Virus record (IMG/VR): IMGVR_UViG_3300049847_000064
Coordinates: 1-25,364 of that record
Reading direction: 5' to 3' (one strand)
Origin: a virus
DNA length: 25,364 nucleotides
The notes below the pieces were generated by a model. That model did no database searches and had not been told where the DNA came from. It saw only the letters and a list, made by a program, of their open reading frames with translations. The position numbers and the translations under genes are program-made. Of the stretch, positions 12,846-19,723 are shown piece by piece. Each line of letters begins with the position of its first letter. The first letter of the stretch is position 1.

Positions 12846-13145
12846 ATGACTAAAAAAAGATATTCAATTCAAGCAACTTGTTATGATCACCGGGGGAAAA
12901 TCATCTCAACTGCACAAAATTCTTATACTAAAACCCATCCAATTCAATCACATTTTGCATCTTTAGCAGGGCAACCAGAAAGAAAATATCTACATGCAGA
13001 AATTCTAGCCTTAATTAGAGCAGGAGATAAAAAGATTCATTCTCTTAAAATCTTCTCTTTAAATGGAATGAGTAAACCTTTTCCTTGCCCAGTCTGTCAG
13101 AAAGCAATAGAATCTTGGGGGGTGAAAAAAGTAATTGTAATCTAA
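12846..13145 (+). CDS. small cytidine/dCMP deaminase-like protein
   Basis: 99 aa. It carries the zinc signature of the cytidine deaminase superfamily: HAE at residues 50-52 (H50 zinc ligand, E52 proton shuttle) and PCPVC at 80-84 (C81 and C84 zinc ligands), with about 28 residues between. The N-terminal strand pair (RYSIQATCYDHRGKIISTAQ) fits the start of the fold. It is shorter than most dCMP deaminases and lacks their extra C-terminal part. It may act on a nucleotide (C to U) or on nucleic acid; the substrate cannot be read from sequence. The start lacks a clear ribosome-binding site. It lies among early genes before the replication module. Confidence 0.7.
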   Translation: MTKKRYSIQATCYDHRGKIISTAQNSYTKTHPIQSHFASLAGQPERKYLHAEILALIRAGDKKIHSLKIFSLNGMSKPFPCPVCQKAIESWGVKKVIVI

Positions 13146-13204
13146 TCTTCTCTAATCTTTCCAATTCTTCTCAATCAATTATCCTTTAAAGGATGGAGTC
13201 TAAA

Positions 13205-14209
13205 ATGAAAATATTATGTGGGCTTTCAAGTATCACATTTAATTGTGAGCATTTTCCAGGATTTCTAACTCAAAGAGAAACCTATCATCCTGTCTTTTCA
13301 ATTCCTCAAAAGAAATTACTTTCTTATCTTGGAAAATGGGGAAAGGGAGAGTTAACTCCTACTGATTCTTATCTATTATTTTTATCTCTTCTAAATTCTA
13401 CTGATCTAGTTGATTTTAGAGTCCCTGCAATTCAAGTTGAAGAAACTCCTTCAATTGTTGCAAATAATATGGAAGCTTTGGCCAAGACAGTTTCTAAATT
13501 AAATACTGTTCAGAATCCTTCTGTTGTATTTCCTCGTTATGTAATTACTCCAGATACTAAAAATCTTACTAATGTAAAATACTGGATTCAAAATTGGAAT
13601 GATGCTTATCAAGATTTTGTAGATGGATATAGTAGAACTGCTAATCATCAAGAATTAGCTCGCAGGGAAGTTGCACTAGAAAGATTAATTAAAAATCCTC
13701 ATAAACCAGTTTCTTCCTATGCAACTAATTTAGCAGACTGGGCAATTCAAGCAGGAAGTTTCCCAACCTTTACAATAGTTAATCCATTCTCTGCTCTTAG
13801 GAATCAAATTACTTGTGCAGAATACTGGAAGATTCTAATCCAAAAATGTGCTAACGAAGAGTCAATCTTTGCTGTGCGTAGAACTGATCTAGAAGAATTA
13901 TTAGATCATTGTGAAGATAATATTCCAGTTGGATCAATCTTCTCAAATGCTTTATTTAAAGTTCTTCGTCATGCCTTGAATCGTCAGAAGAATTTCCTAG
14001 GACTTGGAGATTTAGATATTGGTAAATCTTCTTATGAGATTCTATCTTCAACAGATAATGTAGAATCTGCTAACTTAAAAGCTTTAATTCAATCTGCTCC
14101 AGAACATGAACCAAAGCAAGAAGAATATCCAAATAAACTTGCTTATCTTAAAGCTAAACTCAGATATCAAATGAGCCTTAAATATGCAAACTCAGAAATT
14201 GGTGAATAA
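13205..14209 (+). CDS. hypothetical early protein, 334 aa
   Basis: The frame also has an ATG at 13193, but that ATG sits inside GGATGGAG, the ribosome-binding site of ATG 13205. The same 17 bases, ATGGAGTCTAAAATGAA, precede the helicase gene at 14497, which supports the inner start in both. The protein is soluble and mixed alpha/beta with no P-loop. Blocks include KYWIQNWNDAYQDFVDGYSR and a helical C-terminus (PNKLAYLKAKLRYQMSLKYA). A scattering of Cys residues shows no zinc-finger spacing. Its position before the helicase suggests a DNA-replication partner such as a loader, but no motif proves this. Confidence 0.7.
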   Translation: MKILCGLSSITFNCEHFPGFLTQRETYHPVFSIPQKKLLSYLGKWGKGELTPTDSYLLFLSLLNSTDLVDFRVPAIQVEETPSIVANNMEALAKTVSKLNTVQNPSVVFPRYVITPDTKNLTNVKYWIQNWNDAYQDFVDGYSRTANHQELARREVALERLIKNPHKPVSSYATNLADWAIQAGSFPTFTIVNPFSALRNQITCAEYWKILIQKCANEESIFAVRRTDLEELLDHCEDNIPVGSIFSNALFKVLRHALNRQKNFLGLGDLDIGKSSYEILSSTDNVESANLKALIQSAPEHEPKQEEYPNKLAYLKAKLRYQMSLKYANSEIGE

Positions 14210-14210
14210 A

Positions 14211-14507
14211 ATGACTCATTCTACTCAGACAGCTATTCTACAAGATTTTCATCTGGCACCAATCCATATTTCTGTTTGTGATAAATACTATATTCTTTAT
14301 TGGGAAGCTAAGTATCTCTATACTCAACTCCTAAAGAATTCAGGGCGCATCATCAAAGAAAAGATTTCATTCACACCAATCTTTAAAGATGGTATAAATG
14401 AAGAATATCTAGGAATGAATCCAGATAAAGTTATTCGTCTTTCTTTCAGGAAACTTAAGTATAATCCTGGAGGTTATGTAATTATTCGTTCTGCAAATGG
14501 AGTCTAA
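14211..14507 (+). CDS. hypothetical protein, 98 aa
   Basis: Start set at ATG 14211, one base after the previous TAA, with GGTGA 5-8 bases upstream; ATG 14184 in the same frame would overlap the previous gene. The product begins MTHSTQTAILQDFHLAPIHI and has YYILYWEAKYLYTQLLKNSG, an aromatic helical block, then FKDGINEEYLGMNPDKVIRL and a beta-like end GGYVIIRSANGV. No family recognised. Its final codons form the ribosome-binding site of the helicase gene. Confidence 0.6.
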   Translation: MTHSTQTAILQDFHLAPIHISVCDKYYILYWEAKYLYTQLLKNSGRIIKEKISFTPIFKDGINEEYLGMNPDKVIRLSFRKLKYNPGGYVIIRSANGV

Positions 14508-14508
14508 A

Positions 14509-16149
14509 ATGAATACAATATCTAAATCTAAACTAACAAAATTACTTGCAAAATACAGAGAACAGAAATCTCCTCCTATCCCTGTATCTTCTCCTATAAT
14601 CAAAGAAGATTCTTCTCAGATAGTAGATAAATATGGTAATTCAATTACTCTAAATGCTAAACAAAAAGAATTCGTAGAAATTGCAGGGCGCCAGGGAAAA
14701 TCGGCTGTATTAATTGGTGCAGCTGGTACAGGTAAAACAACTACTCAAAGAGCAGTTACACAAGAATTAATTCTTTCTGGACATGCAGGAGTTTTAGATC
14801 CTCAAGGACATAAACATTTAAAAGTTGGAACTCCTGGAATTATTATCTGTGCCTATACTCGTAGAGCTGTGGCAAATATAAAAAGAAATCTTCCTTTAGA
14901 TTTACAAGATAATGCAATTACAATTCATAAACTCTTAGAGTATCAACCAGTCTATTCAGAAGTAATTGATCCTGAAACTGGAGATACTAAAACAAAAATG
15001 AGTTTTGAAGCTGCTCGTAATATTGGTAATCCTTTACCTCCAACAATTAAATGTATTATCTTTGAAGAAGCTTCAATGATTGGAACCGATCTTTATAAGG
15101 AAGTTATAAATGCATGTCCCCACAATCCACAACTTATCTTTCTCGGTGATATCCAGCAGTTACCGCCGGTATTTGGGCCTGCCATTCTCGGCTTTAAACT
15201 TTTATCATTACCCGCTGTGGAACTCACGGAAGTATATAGGCAAGCATTGGAGTCTCCGATTATTTCTTTGGCGCATAGAATTCTTTCTGGAAATCCATTG
15301 GATAAATCTGAATTCCCAGAATGGAAAAAACCTAACCAATTAACTATTCATCCATGGAAGAAAAAGATCTCTCCTCTAGATGCTTTAAACACAGCAGGAC
15401 AATTCTTTACTAATGCAATAGATAATAAAATCTATGATCCTGAAGAAGATGTAATTCTTATTCCATTCAATAAATCCTTTGGTACAGATGAACTAAATAA
15501 GATTCTTGCTAATCATCTAGCTCGTAAACGTGGAGCAGAAACTTATCAAGTTATTGCAGGATTTAATAAGATTCATTTATCTCCAGGCGATAAAATTCTC
15601 TATGATAAGGAAGATGCAGTTATTCTAAAAATTGAATCTAACCCAGCTTATACTGGTGCACGTCCAGTTTTACATTCTAAAACTCTAGATTATTGGGGTT
15701 TTAATCCAGTTCTAGAAGAGGATTCTTCTGAAGATGTAGATATTGATTTCATGCTTACTCAGATTGCAAATACTTCAGATGATTCTAGAGTCAGGGCAGC
15801 TTCGCATATTATAACTGTGAGAATGTTAGATTCTGATCAAGAGATTAAAATTGAAAAAGCTTCTGATGTAAATTCTCTAATACTTGGATATGCTTTAACT
15901 GTTCATAAATCTCAAGGATCTGAATGGAGGAAAGTATTCTTTGTCTGTCATCAGTCTCATGCAACTATGATTCAAAGAGAACTACTTTATACAGCAGTTA
16001 CTCGAGCGCGGGAGGAATTATATATCATCTGTGAGCCGGAAACTTTTGTAAAAGGAATTACTAATGCAAGAGTTAAGGGAGTTACTCTAGAAGAGAAAGC
16101 TGAATTCTTTAAAGGTAAGTTAGAAGATGGCTATAACTTAGAAGGTTAA
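14509..16149 (+). CDS. SF1B DNA helicase, RecD/Dda/Pif1-like
   Basis: 546 aa from ATG 14509 (GGAG 6 bases upstream). Motif I is GAAGTGKTT at residues 70-78, motif Ia lies around IIICAYTRRAV (111-121), motif II is IIFEEASM (183-190, with EEAS where DEAS is usual), motif III is GDIQQLPP (213-220), followed by a TEVYRQA arginine motif. Near the C-terminus are motif V (YALTVHKSQGSEW) and motif VI (YTAVTRAREELYI). These define a RecD2/Dda-type 5'-3' helicase that unwinds duplex DNA at the fork or in recombination. An insert near residues 385-460 is acidic (EEDSSEDVDID). The bases coding motif III (15121-15180) are clearly richer in G+C than the neighbours. Confidence 0.9.
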   Translation: MNTISKSKLTKLLAKYREQKSPPIPVSSPIIKEDSSQIVDKYGNSITLNAKQKEFVEIAGRQGKSAVLIGAAGTGKTTTQRAVTQELILSGHAGVLDPQGHKHLKVGTPGIIICAYTRRAVANIKRNLPLDLQDNAITIHKLLEYQPVYSEVIDPETGDTKTKMSFEAARNIGNPLPPTIKCIIFEEASMIGTDLYKEVINACPHNPQLIFLGDIQQLPPVFGPAILGFKLLSLPAVELTEVYRQALESPIISLAHRILSGNPLDKSEFPEWKKPNQLTIHPWKKKISPLDALNTAGQFFTNAIDNKIYDPEEDVILIPFNKSFGTDELNKILANHLARKRGAETYQVIAGFNKIHLSPGDKILYDKEDAVILKIESNPAYTGARPVLHSKTLDYWGFNPVLEEDSSEDVDIDFMLTQIANTSDDSRVRAASHIITVRMLDSDQEIKIEKASDVNSLILGYALTVHKSQGSEWRKVFFVCHQSHATMIQRELLYTAVTRAREELYIICEPETFVKGITNARVKGVTLEEKAEFFKGKLEDGYNLEG

Positions 16150-16193
16150 TGAAACTTTCTTGAAGGGGTCAATCTTTCTCTATATGAGGGGGG

Positions 16194-16222
16194 TTGACAT
16201 TCATTTCGCCCTAGTGTATAGT
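16194..16222 (+). promoter_or_regulatory. strong sigma-70 promoter
   Basis: TTGACA (6 of 6), 17-bp spacer, TATAGT (5 of 6). The start is expected near 16229, giving a leader of about 64 bases before ATG 16293. It lies in the 143-base gap after the helicase gene and is the best sigma-70 promoter seen in the window. Confidence 0.85.
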
Positions 16223-16292
16223 AGCACACATCGGTTAGGGAATCTCCGAGTAAAAGATTCCAACCTCAAACCAAACCTAAAGGTAAATTAAA

Positions 16293-16904
16293 ATGACTGA
16301 CTCAATCAATGTAAATGTGGACAACACTGTTGATCTAAAGGAATTCAAATTCCGCTTTAAGAAAGACAAGTTAGGCAATCAGCGTCCCACAGTAGAACTA
16401 AAACTACCTGTTCCTAGTGTTGAAGGAATTGTTTCAATTCTAGAACGTGGCGGAAAAGGTTTAGAACTACTACTAGATGTAGTTTCTGATACAATTCGTA
16501 GCGCTGCTGCTAGTTATGTTGCAGATGACGAAAAGATTTCTCAGACTTCTTTCCCTGTAGAAAAGATTCTTTGGGAAGCAATTGCAAATGCTCCTCGTGC
16601 AGAACGTCGTTCTATTGCAGAAGAAATTTGGGAAGCTTTTGCCAAAGATTATATCGAAATCATGCCTTCAGTTACTGGTAAGTCTGTTGAAGCAGTTACT
16701 AATGCTACTGTTGTTTTTCTTAAGAAGTTTACTATTGTTAAGACCAACAAGGAAGTTCTTGCTAAGCTAAAAGAACAACTCGGTCTGTACATGGAACATT
16801 CCAAGAATGCAGAACAGTTTGCAGAAGTTCTAGAACTACTACTTGCTAAGGTAGATTCTTACCTGAATGCTAATGATACCGAAATGCTGATTGCAAATCT
16901 GTAA
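16293..16904 (+). CDS. conserved-looking early phage protein, 203 aa
   Basis: Driven by the strong promoter at 16194; AAAGGTAA lies 8 bases before ATG. It has a basic N-terminal block (EFKFRFKKDKLGNQRPTVEL) followed by mostly helical, acidic sequence (SVEGIVSILERGGKGLELLL, then IRSAAASYVADDEKISQ and EVLELLLAKVDSYLNAND). No catalytic motif, membrane span or zinc motif. The gene uses a narrow set of codons, as highly expressed genes do. A DNA-binding or structural role in replication is possible but unproven. It is followed by a structured non-coding region. Confidence 0.75.
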   Translation: MTDSINVNVDNTVDLKEFKFRFKKDKLGNQRPTVELKLPVPSVEGIVSILERGGKGLELLLDVVSDTIRSAAASYVADDEKISQTSFPVEKILWEAIANAPRAERRSIAEEIWEAFAKDYIEIMPSVTGKSVEAVTNATVVFLKKFTIVKTNKEVLAKLKEQLGLYMEHSKNAEQFAEVLELLLAKVDSYLNANDTEMLIANL

Positions 16905-17178
16905 TTAGAAATGTTGTCAGTTAGTCTAGAAAATATAGTACACCACTTGACTAAAGATTTCTAGAAAGCAGAATTGCGCTGAGTGGATAGCGGATATCCT
17001 GATAACAGATACAAGCCTGTCACTGTAACTCTACAGGTCATCCTGGACATGATGTAAAACTGTCTACTTGTTTCTATACTGATACATTATAGCTGGTAAT
17101 TAGTAAATTGATGAAGTGTATAAATCTCATCGATCGGGTAGTTTACTAAGTCTATGCAGAAATCTATAGTGTATCAGT
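16905..17178 (+). ncRNA. structured non-coding locus with several hairpins
   Basis: About 270 bases with no gene. Inverted repeats include TCTAGAAA (16925-16932) with TTTCTAGA (16958-16965), GGATA (16985-16989) with TATCC (16995-16999), CCTGT (17016-17020) with ACAGG (17033-17037), and the long 17075-17181 structure listed next. TTAGTC (16921-16926) can also pair with GACTAA (16949-16954), which excludes the first hairpin, so alternative folds exist. No T-loop consensus is present, so it is not a tRNA. Confidence 0.45.
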
Positions 17179-17181
17179 ATG
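17075..17181 (+). ncRNA. 107-nt nested RNA structure with an 18-bp closing stem
   Basis: Stem I: 17075-17092 pairs with 17164-17181 over all 18 positions, 16 Watson-Crick and 2 G-U. Stem II: TTAGTAAA (17100-17107) with TTTACTAA (17142-17149). Stem III: TTGATGA (17108-17114) with TCATCGA (17127-17133), one G-U, stacked directly on stem II, loop of 12. All three wobbles are G-U only in the plus-strand RNA and would be A-C on the other strand, which favours a plus-strand transcript. The ATG of the next gene (17179-17181) is the last three bases of stem I, so translation start would be blocked when folded. Confidence 0.6.
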
Positions 17182-17460
17182 GAAGCTCAGCCTGAATTAA
17201 GACAATATCATCCTATCTGGAAAAGATTAAAATTAGAGCGCAGAGTTTCTGTGACTGCTCCAAGGCCTTTGCACGCTCGCATAATTAAAGCAGTCAAAAA
17301 AGAAAAATGGTTGGATGTAGGATTTAAACTAGAAATTGAAGGTAAAATTGCTATCTTATCTCATGCTAGACAGAATTCTATTCTAACTTTCTTCTTAGAT
17401 ATTAAACCTCACACATTAGATTTCCGAGTTAAAAAATCCATCACAGAAAGAGACTTTTAA
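17179..17460 (+). CDS. hypothetical protein, 93 aa
   Basis: MEAQPELRQYHPIWKRLKLE opens a strongly basic protein (many Lys and Arg) with alternating beta-like segments (VSVTAPRPLHARIIKAVKKE, then GKIAILSHARQN). Such composition fits nucleic-acid binding, but no named fold is clear. No Shine-Dalgarno is visible: the start codon is embedded in an 18-bp stem, so expression is probably tied to refolding or processing of that leader. The stop is followed directly by the next ATG. Confidence 0.6.
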   Translation: MEAQPELRQYHPIWKRLKLERRVSVTAPRPLHARIIKAVKKEKWLDVGFKLEIEGKIAILSHARQNSILTFFLDIKPHTLDFRVKKSITERDF

Positions 17461-17691
17461 ATGCCTTTAACTTCTGAAGAAACAATCACCATTACTGGTA
17501 CTAAACTAAGAGAGACTGAGAAAGCAGTTCAGTTTGCAATTTATGAAGTAAATAAAGAGCCTTTATCTCCATCAGTTACTGAATGGTTTCCATACTCTCA
17601 GATCTTTTCAACTTTTAGAGATCCTAGTTCTGAACGTTCTGAGGGTTTAGTAGTATCAGCTTGGATTGTTAAGAAGAAAGGTTTAATTTAA
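17461..17691 (+). CDS. small phage protein, 76 aa
   Basis: ATG directly follows the previous TAA with no gap, so translation is probably by reinitiation. The sequence MPLTSEETITITGTKLRETE followed by KAVQFAIYEVNKE and TEWFPYSQI resembles a small protein I associate with phage replication modules (pattern of T-x-K-A-V-x-F and W-F-P-x-S-Q-I). A C-terminal VVSAWIVKKKGL strand closes it. A small all-beta fold is likely. No function assigned. Confidence 0.65.
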   Translation: MPLTSEETITITGTKLRETEKAVQFAIYEVNKEPLSPSVTEWFPYSQIFSTFRDPSSERSEGLVVSAWIVKKKGLI

Positions 17692-17692
17692 T

Positions 17693-17902
17693 ATGATCAC
17701 CGCCCGCTCTCTACTAACTTTAGTAATCTCGGTAACTCTAACTGCTTGTGCTAGTTATGATACAGTACTAACTAATTCAGATGGTAAGAAGTTCTATTGT
17801 AAAACAACTGGTTATGGTTTAGTTGGATCACTTTCTGCTCAATCTAAGCATGATGATTGTTTATCTGTAGCAAAGGAAAAAGGTTATGTCAACAGTAACT
17901 GA
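17693..17902 (+). CDS. small lipoprotein, 69 aa
   Basis: Short N-terminal signal (MITARSLLTLVISVTLTAC) with a lipobox LTAC and Cys at residue 19, so signal peptidase II cleavage and membrane anchoring in a Gram-negative envelope are expected. The mature part is about 50 residues: YDTVLTNSDGKKFYCKTTGY with two further Cys (in FYCK and DDCL) that could form a disulphide, and small residues GLVGSLSAQS. Phage lipoproteins serve as outer spanins or as superinfection-exclusion proteins. No inner spanin is adjacent and the gene is in the early block, so exclusion or envelope modification seems likelier. AAAGG lies 11 bases upstream of the start. Confidence 0.75.
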   Translation: MITARSLLTLVISVTLTACASYDTVLTNSDGKKFYCKTTGYGLVGSLSAQSKHDDCLSVAKEKGYVNSN

Positions 17903-18170
17903 GGGGTTTGAATTAAAAGAAAAAGTAGCTGAACTATCTACTTTACTTTTATCTAAGCATCCTAAAATGCCAGGACTTCTAAGAGAAATTCATACAACTC
18001 TTAGAGCACAGCCGGAGAATGTAACTCTACTATCTGAAGAAGAAATTGCAGTGATTGTAAATGGTTTAAAAGTTCAGACTGGTGTAGAATTTGCAGCTTC
18101 AGTAACCAAAGGCTCAGGTCAGAAATCTGCAGTTGCTAAGATTAAATCACTTGGAGCAGATGCTTTTTAA
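17886..18170 (+). CDS. hypothetical protein, 94 aa
   Basis: Overlaps the end of the lipoprotein gene by 17 bases; AAAAAGG lies just before ATG 17886. The protein has helical FELKEKVAELSTLLLSKHPK and MPGLLREIHTTLRAQPENV, then LSEEEIAVIVNGLKVQTG, and a Lys/Ser-rich end. The E-E-E-I-x-x-I-V-x-G-L-x-x-Q-T pattern looks like a small conserved phage protein, but I cannot name it. Soluble. The overlap suggests coupled translation with the lipoprotein. Confidence 0.65.
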   Translation: MSTVTEGFELKEKVAELSTLLLSKHPKMPGLLREIHTTLRAQPENVTLLSEEEIAVIVNGLKVQTGVEFAASVTKGSGQKSAVAKIKSLGADAF

Positions 18171-18253
18171 TCTATGCAATACTATCCACCTTATACACTC
18201 CCATTAAATTGTCCTTGCATACCAAAGTATTTGGATCTACACATTGCAATTCT

Positions 18254-18799
18254 ATGTGCGAACTGGACAACTATTATAAATTTCAAGTAAGTTTCAGAGT
18301 TGGAATAGCTTGCTTGAGTGCAGGATATTCACCTTCTTTATATGAAGGTAAACTCTTTCTAAGTTGGCTCCAATGTGGGCCAATTTCTTTTTGTGAAACT
18401 ACTCAGAAACATATCAATTCTGACCGAGAGATATCTTCTCAGTTAGCAAAGGAATTATTTTTATGTCTACCGCACAAGACTTTCTCGACTCAACTGTTTC
18501 TGATTCAGGAATTTTTGAATTGGATGGCGATGAGTTACACTCTGGAAGTACAGAATTATCTAGCAAGAAAGTTTTCCGAGAGCCAGGATATGAAGGATCA
18601 ATTGACTACAGGGTTCGCCAACTTAGCTACTCGTCATTACTTACATTGCATTCGTGCCCAAGAAAATTCCAACTTAATAGATTACGATCAACTCACAGAG
18701 CAGAAGAAAGTATTAAATCCACAGTTACCTTTGCTTACGGACATATTGTCGGGGAGGCTATCCAACTTGCGCTTGCAGGTAAATCTGAACAAGATATAA
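18254..18799 (+). CDS. possible overlapping gene in an alternative frame, 181 aa
   Basis: The frame is open from about 18209 to 18799; the first ATG is at 18254. Up to 18462 there is no competing gene and codon use looks phage-like (MCELDNYYKFQVSFRVGIAC at the start). From 18463 it overlaps the Fe-S nuclease gene in another frame for 337 bases without a stop. No ribosome-binding site is visible. It could be a short gene whose stop was lost by frameshift, a real overlapping gene, or chance. If rejected, 18171-18462 is a 292-base gap with nothing else in it. Confidence 0.25.
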   Translation: MCELDNYYKFQVSFRVGIACLSAGYSPSLYEGKLFLSWLQCGPISFCETTQKHINSDREISSQLAKELFLCLPHKTFSTQLFLIQEFLNWMAMSYTLEVQNYLARKFSESQDMKDQLTTGFANLATRHYLHCIRAQENSNLIDYDQLTEQKKVLNPQLPLLTDILSGRLSNLRLQVNLNKI

Positions 18800-19524
18800 T
18801 CTGGACAATGTATTTAGGTTGGCATACAGATCTTGCAAACATTGATGAGAAAGCACATAAATCTTTTTGGTTTGCTATCTTTGCCTTGCAGAAATTTCTA
18901 GCTTTACGTGAGTCAGGATTCTTGCAAGATTACGAACTTGTTTATTATGAAGGAAAACCTGCCTGTGAATTATCTTTTGCAATTGTATTCCCTGATGGCT
19001 TTCGTTTACGTGGTTTTGTGGATGCTGTACTTCGCCACAAAGAGTCTGGAGAAATCCTTGTATTGGAATGTAAAACCACAGGTCTTACTACCCTCAATCC
19101 GGCTACGTATAAAAATTCTAGCCAGGCTATTGGCTATTCTGTTGTTCTCGATCACCTCTTTCCAGACTTATCATCTTATAAAGTCTTATACTTAGTATAT
19201 CAAACTAAGCAAAAAGAATATACCCCTATCCCATTTGTAAAAACATTCTTGCAACGGGCGCTTTGGATTCGAGAACTTCTACTTGATATAGATGTTATTA
19301 AACTCTATGAATCTGCTGAAGTATATCCTATGAGGGGTGAATCTTGTTTAAACTTTGGTCGTGAATGTGAGTACTTCCAAGTATGCACACTATCAACTGA
19401 ATTTTTAACTAAGCCTTGTACTCCTGAAGAAGAAGATGTAACTAATTATCAGATTGTTTTAAGCTTAGAAGATTTACTTGATTCTCAACTAAGAAAAGTA
19501 GAGGTAGACAATGACATCTCGTAA
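18463..19524 (+). CDS. Cas4/AddB-like PD-(D/E)XK nuclease with Fe-S cluster cysteines
   Basis: 353 aa, with AAAGGA 9 bases before ATG 18463. Residues 56-71 (SYSSLLTLHSCPRKFQ) hold the first cluster Cys (C65). H94 lies in AYGHIVGEAIQ. The nuclease core is D187 in RGFVDAVL, E202-x-K204 in LVLECKTTG, and Q221-x-x-x-Y in QAIGY. Three Cys follow near the C-terminus as C295-x6-C302-x5-C308. One Cys before and three after the core is the Fe-S arrangement of Cas4, AddB and related nucleases. Such enzymes process DNA ends. Together with the Sak4-like ATPase two genes later, this suggests a phage recombination or end-resection module. The first 50 residues are acidic and probably disordered. Confidence 0.85.
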   Translation: MSTAQDFLDSTVSDSGIFELDGDELHSGSTELSSKKVFREPGYEGSIDYRVRQLSYSSLLTLHSCPRKFQLNRLRSTHRAEESIKSTVTFAYGHIVGEAIQLALAGKSEQDIIWTMYLGWHTDLANIDEKAHKSFWFAIFALQKFLALRESGFLQDYELVYYEGKPACELSFAIVFPDGFRLRGFVDAVLRHKESGEILVLECKTTGLTTLNPATYKNSSQAIGYSVVLDHLFPDLSSYKVLYLVYQTKQKEYTPIPFVKTFLQRALWIRELLLDIDVIKLYESAEVYPMRGESCLNFGRECEYFQVCTLSTEFLTKPCTPEEEDVTNYQIVLSLEDLLDSQLRKVEVDNDIS

Positions 19525-19723
19525 ACAAGAAAAGCAGCGACGACTTGCATGGAAACTTAAAATGGTTACAGCTGCTCAAGGAACTTTATATCCAAGAGAG
19601 GACTTACCGGGTCTTATCCATGATAGATTACGTGGTATTGTACATGAGTTACACCATGTTGAAATGATTATTAGATATGAATTACGTACTTTAAAACTCT
19701 TAACTGAGGATGATTTGAAATGA
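19511..19723 (+). CDS. small basic helical protein, 70 aa
   Basis: Overlaps the nuclease gene by 14 bases, with GAGGT before ATG 19511, and overlaps the next start (ATGA at 19720). Sequence begins MTSRKQEKQRRLAWKLKMVT, strongly basic, then a helical block DRLRGIVHELHHVEMIIRYE and LRTLKLLTEDDLK. It may bind nucleic acid or partner the neighbouring recombination proteins. No family recognised. Confidence 0.65.
   Translation: MTSRKQEKQRRLAWKLKMVTAAQGTLYPREDLPGLIHDRLRGIVHELHHVEMIIRYELRTLKLLTEDDLK

Noticed and set aside
16905-17181. One or more tRNAs in the structured locus
   Set aside because: No TTCRANNC T-loop, no acceptor stem with CCA, and the 18-bp closing stem does not fit a cloverleaf.
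18174-18290. 38-aa ORF starting MQYYPPYTLPLNCP
   Set aside because: No ribosome-binding site, odd composition and no overlap logic with its neighbours. It is too weak to list.
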